Below are positions 7,407 through 10,918 of a DNA stretch of 10,918 bases, in pieces. A program made the position numbers and the translations under genes. Every line of letters starts with the position of its first letter. Position 1 is the stretch's first letter. The DNA is from Lentisphaeria bacterium. Lineage in GTDB: Bacteria > Verrucomicrobiota > Lentisphaeria > JABSQK01 > UBA12247. The notes beneath the pieces are model-generated. The model was not told the origin of the DNA, ran no database searches, and saw only the letters and a program-made list of their open reading frames with translations. The stretch spans positions 1-10,918 of the forward strand of contig DMTJ01000134.1 in NCBI GenBank assembly GCA_003477185.1, written 5' to 3'.

Positions 7407-8774
7407 TCAAGCTTCTGCATATAAAAATTCGAGGCCTTCGCGAATAATCTTCTGCACCGGCGTCTTAGACGGGCAGACATATTCACAAAGCGCCATTTCT
7501 TCCTCAGTGACCTCGTAGATCCCGAGGCCAACCATCTCGTCGATGTCCTGAATCATGCAACTCTTGACAAGAAACAAAGGAAACATCTTCATCGGTAACA
7601 CCTTGCCATAGGCGTCGGAGGCAAATAGGGCACGATGGCCACCCCACACCTTGGTGTCGAGCCGATGTTTCTGCTTGGGCAGCCACGGCGACACATAGGT
7701 ACGAAACATACTGTGCTTGCGGAAGCCGGGTTGCATCCAGCCAACGAACTCTGAATCGATAGACTCAGGAATGAGGGTGACCATGTCATCGTAGAGGCCC
7801 ACAAATCCCTCAGCGCCAATATCGGTGCCGGTCAGCACGTCTCCGGAAATGTAGCGGATGGTCTCATCGGCTACCTGGCCCCGAATCACGTTCTGCAGTG
7901 GGGCACCATTGATGGTGCGAAAGTAGCGGCGGTCCAAAGCGGAGGTCCCAGCGACGCTGACGATCTTTTCCGGCGAGACGCGGCCCAGCACAAAAAGCTT
8001 GCCGAGCTGAATCAGCCCTTGGACGGTGATGGTCCAGACGATGTCCTGACGGCTGCGAACTGGCGCAATGTGGTGAATCTGAACGCCGACAACGCCAGCA
8101 GGATGCGGCCCGCTGAATTCGTGTATTTGGCAGTTCTTGGCGCCGCTAAAGGCGCTGCAGACGGAACCGGTGCCCGGCACGGAGAGATGAACCGCGCCAA
8201 GCGTGAGCTTGGCGCAGGCATCAATGCCAGCCTGAAAGTATTCTTCGTTGCCTTCGACCAGGACGGCGGGGTCGGGGGCAAGTGGCGCGGAGGCAATCGC
8301 AGAGACAAAGATGTCACGCGGTGTGTGCTTGGCGCGAGCTACATGTCCAAACGGACGCTCTCGAAAGAGTGCGAGTTGGCCGCTTTTGACTAGGGTCTCG
8401 CGAAGCTGTTCGCTGGATTTCCCCGGGATTGCGGCGGCTGACGTGGGCTCGAAGCTCACAGCTTCGTTCTTGCCGTCGGACTCAATGTTGACGGCAAGTA
8501 GCACGCGGCGATCGCCACGCACAACGCCGCTGACTTCGCTGACAGTGCCGCTGATCGGGGAGGTGAATACCTGTGATTCGTCGTCCTTGGCGTGGAACAA
8601 CGGGGTACCAGCAAGAACGCTGTCGCCGTCGCGAACGAGAAGGCGCGGCTTGATGCCGATGAAGTCAGCAGGTCTGACCGAGGCAACGGTCGCGAGCGCG
8701 CCGTCGACAACTTCAGGATTGCTGTCGCCGGCGATGGGTACGTCATACCCTTGCTTTAGTGTAAATCTTGCCAT
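7407..8774 (-). CDS. nqrA: Na+-translocating NADH:quinone oxidoreductase subunit A
   Basis: Cytoplasmic-side subunit of Na+-NQR, related to RnfC; binds near the quinone-reducing part of the complex. The chosen ATG gives 455 residues, close to the usual ~445-450. Visible features are an N-terminal lipoyl-like hammerhead (KPRLLVRDGDSVLAGTPLF and SPISGTVSEV, about 43-82), the NqrA signature FSGPHPAGVVGVQIHHIAPV in mid-protein, RYISGDVLTG, and the C-terminal CEYVCPSKTPVQKIIREGLE. A longer in-frame start at 8876 would add 34 non-conserved residues and overlap the preceding small gene, so it is rejected. GAGGA 8 nt upstream and the homology start (MARFTLKQGYDVP) support 8774. The preceding stop is 4 nt away. 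Confidence 0.97.
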   Translation of the reverse strand: MARFTLKQGYDVPIAGDSNPEVVDGALATVASVRPADFIGIKPRLLVRDGDSVLAGTPLFHAKDDESQVFTSPISGTVSEVSGVVRGDRRVLLAVNIESDGKNEAVSFEPTSAAAIPGKSSEQLRETLVKSGQLALFRERPFGHVARAKHTPRDIFVSAIASAPLAPDPAVLVEGNEEYFQAGIDACAKLTLGAVHLSVPGTGSVCSAFSGAKNCQIHEFSGPHPAGVVGVQIHHIAPVRSRQDIVWTITVQGLIQLGKLFVLGRVSPEKIVSVAGTSALDRRYFRTINGAPLQNVIRGQVADETIRYISGDVLTGTDIGAEGFVGLYDDMVTLIPESIDSEFVGWMQPGFRKHSMFRTYVSPWLPKQKHRLDTKVWGGHRALFASDAYGKVLPMKMFPLFLVKSCMIQDIDEMVGLGIYEVTEEEMALCEYVCPSKTPVQKIIREGLEFLYAEA

Positions 8775-8778
8775 GGGC

Positions 8779-8991
8779 TTAATCCTCGTCGCTAGTCGAC
8801 TGGTTGGGACAAATTTCGCCGGCTTCCTTCCCACAGAACGGGCAGCTGTCCTCTCCCTGCTGGCGCAGGAATTCATTGTTGGTGCTGCAGGTGCCGTGAA
8901 ATTGGCCGTCTTTCAGCAGCAGGATGCGTGCGCACAGTCCAAGCATGAACAGTGTCATCGCAATTAGAGTAACAACGAAGGTAGTTTGCAT
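8779..8991 (-). CDS. Small Cys-rich single-span membrane protein, candidate NqrM-like maturation factor
   Basis: A 70-residue protein with one N-terminal hydrophobic helix (about 5-26) and a short soluble tail holding four cysteines: Cys35 in FHGTC, then Cys50, Cys53 and Cys61 in CPFC...EICPN. A further Cys20 lies in the helix. NqrM (DUF539), which helps deliver iron for the NqrD/NqrE centre, has the same layout: one helix, a basic/Gly turn, G-S/T-C, then a cluster of three cysteines before a charged end. The spacing here differs and it lies upstream of nqrA, not after nqrF, so NqrM is an inference. It could instead be a zinc-ribbon membrane protein or a haem/ACIII assembly factor. It follows actE by a few bases and precedes nqrA by 4 nt, so it is surely co-expressed. 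Tandem ATGs at 8994 and 8991 are both possible starts. Confidence 0.75.
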   Translation of the reverse strand: MQTTFVVTLIAMTLFMLGLCARILLLKDGQFHGTCSTNNEFLRQQGEDSCPFCGKEAGEICPNQSTSDED

Positions 8992-8995
8992 CATG

Positions 8996-9652
8996 CTAGT
9001 CACGCAGTTGCTCCTTCTCGCCCGGCGGCACATCATCGAGGCGGGCATGCTGGCTGCGCTGCAAGGCCCGGATGTAGGCGACAATTGCCCAGCGGTCTTC
9101 CACTGCGACTTGGTGGGCATAGCCTCCCATATTTTCGTTCTCGCTGCCGTTGGTGATGATGTTGAAAAGCTCGCCATTTGGCCGAGCACGGCTTCCAGCT
9201 GTGTGGTAGCTGGTCGGCATCATCGGGCCCTTGGTCGTGATGATGCCGTCGCCATGTCCGGCTTCCCCATGACAAACGCTGCAGTATATGCCATAGCGCT
9301 CGCGACCACGCTCGAGGAGGGCTGCATCGACTGTGACTTCGTCGGGGAAGCCCGTAATGAATGTGCCGGTCGCTGCGTCGGAGGTCCTGCCGCGATAGTA
9401 ATCGGACTGCTCTTCGAGGAAATCAGCCCGATCATCCTCGGTGCGGCCCCAAACAACGGTGTGTTCGATACGCGGGCGCATTGCCCGGCCGTCGGCAAAG
9501 ATCTCAGCGTGTGACTGGGCGTTATATTTAAACTGCTGGTCCATGTTTTGGTTCAGGTGCACCGGGGGCTTGCGCGAGACACGTTCGCGGCAGCCTGTAA
9601 TCATCAGCAAGGCGACCGTACTCAGCAACAGTGTGGTAAATAGCCTACTCAT
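8996..9652 (-). CDS. actE: Alternative complex III monohaem cytochrome c lipoprotein, ActE-like
   Basis: Membrane-anchored c-type cytochrome of ACIII, carrying electrons from quinol oxidation on the periplasmic side. 218 residues. A lipoprotein signal ends in LLMITGC (Cys21 acylated). Next comes an ActE-type linker (FADGRAMR and a TVV near 52-67), then a haem domain with Cys124-Ser-Val-Cys127-His128. A GHGDG loop follows, and the likely distal Met175 is in ENMGGYA. The ATG overlaps the actD end by 8 nt and has GAGG about 10 nt upstream. The assignment to ACIII rests on the neighbouring actC and actD as much as on the sequence. A typical actF gene does not follow it. Confidence 0.9.
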   Translation of the reverse strand: MSRLFTTLLLSTVALLMITGCRERVSRKPPVHLNQNMDQQFKYNAQSHAEIFADGRAMRPRIEHTVVWGRTEDDRADFLEEQSDYYRGRTSDAATGTFITGFPDEVTVDAALLERGRERYGIYCSVCHGEAGHGDGIITTKGPMMPTSYHTAGSRARPNGELFNIITNGSENENMGGYAHQVAVEDRWAIVAYIRALQRSQHARLDDVPPGEKEQLRD

Positions 9653-10196
9653 TGGGAATCAGCACCTCAACGTTTTTTCCGCCGATTGACTGCAGGAACG
9701 CGTAGCATTTTTTAGCGTCGAATCGCTCGTCCTCAGCCTCGATGCTAATAAAGAACCCATTATCCGTCGCCTTGCGAAAGTTGTCGGACTCAAAGACGGG
9801 GTGCGTATACCAAGGCAGGAAGTTCATGATAAACATGCCGATGACCGTGCCGAAGCAGGCACCGAGAATAGTCAGCTCAAAGGTAACCGGGACATAGGCC
9901 TGGAAGGCGAAGTATGGCTTGCCGGAAAGATTCATGGCGTAGCCGTGGTTGTGCACCCACCATTGGAGGGCGAAGGCAATGCTACCACCGGCGATACCAC
10001 CAGCTGCCGCGACCCAGCCAAGGATTGACTTCTTTAGTCCCATAGCGGCGTCGAGACCGTGCACGGGAAAGGGTGAGTGGCAGTCGTACTTGTCGTAGCC
10101 AGCGTCGCGAACCTTCTCGGCTGCGTGGAGCAATACCGCCGGGTTGGCGAACTCGGCCAAGACGGCAACTGCTTTTTGATTAGAGGATGCGCTCAT
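9645..10196 (-). CDS. actD: Alternative complex III subunit ActD (DUF3341 membrane protein)
   Basis: Small membrane subunit of ACIII, 183 residues from the chosen ATG. A conserved cytoplasmic start (VAVLAEFANPAVLLHAAEKV, DAGYDKYDCHSPFPVHGLD, AMGLKKS) leads to two helices (about 58-78 and 106-126). Between and after them are SGKPYFAFQAYVPVTFEL and the closing block LPWYTHPVFESDNF...DNGFFISIEAED. These are hallmark DUF3341 phrases. An upstream extension to 10268 adds 24 unlike residues that overlap actC and is rejected. The start lies 10 nt after the actC stop; the ribosome site is weak, suggesting coupling. ActD helps hold the membrane core but binds no cofactor. Confidence 0.94.
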   Translation of the reverse strand: MSASSNQKAVAVLAEFANPAVLLHAAEKVRDAGYDKYDCHSPFPVHGLDAAMGLKKSILGWVAAAGGIAGGSIAFALQWWVHNHGYAMNLSGKPYFAFQAYVPVTFELTILGACFGTVIGMFIMNFLPWYTHPVFESDNFRKATDNGFFISIEAEDERFDAKKCYAFLQSIGGKNVEVLIPNE

Positions 10197-10206
10197 TGTC
10201 CGTAGC

Positions 10207-10918
10207 TCAATGTTCGTCGTGATAATTGTGCGGATCGGCTTCCGGCATGACGCCCTTGACTTCAGCAATGGCTATGACAGGCACGAAACGCAGGAACAGC
10301 AGGAACAGGGTAAAGAAGAGGCCAAAGGAGCCTACAAACATGCCGACGTCGATGATGGTCGGTGAGAAGTAATCCCAGCTTGAAGGCATGTAGTCCTGAG
10401 AGAGAGAAGTGATGGTAATCACGAAGCGCTCGAACCACATCCCAATATTAACGAAGATGGAGACTACGAAGAGGATGACCAGATTGCGGCGAGCGAAGCG
10501 GAACCAGAAGACCTGTGGAATGATGACGTTACAAGTGACCATGATCCAGTAGGCCCAGGCATACTGATCGGAGGCACGCAACAGGAAGATGCCACTTTCG
10601 TAGGGGCTACCGCTATACCAGGCGATGAAGAATTCGCAGGAATAGGCGTAGCCGACGAGCATGCCCGTGAGCATGATGATCTTGGCCATGTTGTCTAAGT
10701 GGCGCATCGTGATGAATGATTGCAGACCATAGATCCAGCGCACCACCACCATGAGGGTGATCACCATAGCAAACCCTGAGAAGATCGCGCCCGCGACAAA
10801 ATATGGCGGGAAGATGGTGGTGTGCCAGCCAGGAAGAATACTGACCGCAAAGTCAAAACTCACGACGGTGTGTACGGAAAGCACGAGGGGGGTGGCGATG
10901 CCGGCGAGAATCAAGTAA
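10207..10918 (-). CDS. actC: Alternative complex III subunit ActC (NrfD/PsrC family), N-terminal part cut off
   Basis: Quinol-binding integral membrane subunit of ACIII, member of the NrfD/PsrC family. The window holds the last ~236 residues, about half of a usual ~450-480-residue ActC; the frame is open to the right edge, and the TTG at 10914 is internal. ActC-typical phrases are [61 protein letters not shown] and [11 protein letters not shown], with at least six hydrophobic spans visible. The tail is hydrophilic ([11 protein letters not shown]). Close matching to ActC phrases makes other NrfD relatives (polysulfide or nitrite reductase anchors) less likely, and actD/actE downstream confirm the context. 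Confidence 0.94.
   Translation of the reverse strand, partial: YLILAGIATPLVLSVHTVVSFDFAVSILPGWHTTIFPPYFVAGAIFSGFAMVITLMVVVRWIYGLQSFITMRHLDNMAKIIMLTGMLVGYAYSCEFFIAWYSGSPYESGIFLLRASDQYAWAYWIMVTCNVIIPQVFWFRFARRNLVILFVVSIFVNIGMWFERFVITITSLSQDYMPSSWDYFSPTIIDVGMFVGSFGLFFTLFLLFLRFVPVIAIAEVKGVMPEADPHNYHDEH

Noticed and set aside
2911..8774. Rnf complex instead of Na+-NQR
   Set aside because: The A-F order, an NqrF with ferredoxin plus FAD/NAD reductase domains, and the lack of RnfB/RnfC-type multi-cluster ferredoxin motifs identify NQR.
8775..8876. 34-residue N-terminal extension of NqrA
   Set aside because: It overlaps the small Cys-rich gene, has no NqrA-like sequence, and a good ribosome site precedes the ATG at 8774.
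8995..9189. Longer start for the small Cys-rich protein
   Set aside because: The extra ~65 residues lie wholly inside actE in another frame and are low-complexity; the helix begins right after the ATG pair at 8991-8994.
8924..9514. 196-codon plus-strand frame
   Set aside because: It is antisense to actE, which has a lipobox and a CxxCH haem site; no domain is recognisable in the plus-strand product.
10197..10268. Upstream extension of ActD
   Set aside because: It overlaps the actC end, and the DUF3341 match begins only after the ATG at 10196.
1..10918. CRISPR arrays, tRNA/rRNA genes, transposases or integration sites
   Set aside because: No regularly spaced repeats, cloverleaf-like segments, transposase frames or flanking duplications were seen; the region reads as core respiratory genes.

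Overview
The window looks like part of a Gram-negative, aerobically respiring bacterial chromosome with moderate-to-high GC. It carries a TonB-dependent outer-membrane receptor, a lipoprotein-type c cytochrome, a Na+-translocating NADH:quinone oxidoreductase (Na+-NQR) and alternative complex III (ACIII, Act) subunits. ACIII together with Na+-NQR fits a marine or salt-adapted member of the PVC group; Verrucomicrobiota (Opitutae/Puniceicoccales-like) is my best guess, but the lineage is an inference and was not tested.

Layout. Positions 1-2643 (+ strand): the C-terminal two thirds or more of a FecA-like TonB-dependent receptor, cut by the left edge, followed without a gap by a secreted SGNH/GDSL arylesterase whose signal peptide runs back to the receptor stop codon. 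Positions 2644-2910: a convergent intergenic stretch with two modest inverted repeats and no gene. Positions 2911-10918 (- strand): one tight unidirectional gene train. In transcription order it is actC (cut by the right edge), actD, actE, a 70-residue Cys-rich single-span membrane protein, nqrA, nqrB, nqrC, nqrD, nqrE, nqrF. Junctions range from 14-nt overlaps to 24-nt gaps, and no internal gap is large enough for an obvious separate promoter.

How it works together. NqrA-F takes electrons from NADH through FAD and a 2Fe-2S centre (NqrF), an iron site between NqrD and NqrE, and covalent FMNs on NqrB and NqrC, to quinone, while exporting Na+. The Act proteins belong to a quinol-oxidising complex that returns quinol electrons to a c-type cytochrome or terminal oxidase. 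The gene train therefore appears to place the quinone-reducing and quinol-oxidising enzymes in one transcription unit. All signature residues I checked (2Fe-2S cysteines, FAD/NAD motifs, SGAT flavinylation sites, NqrD/E cysteines, CxxCH haem site) are present.

The most interesting points are the small four-cysteine membrane protein between actE and nqrA, which resembles the Nqr maturation factor NqrM in architecture but is divergent and oddly placed; the absence of actF after actE; the absence of apbE and a standard nqrM after nqrF; and the lack of an ordinary start codon for the arylesterase's signal peptide.
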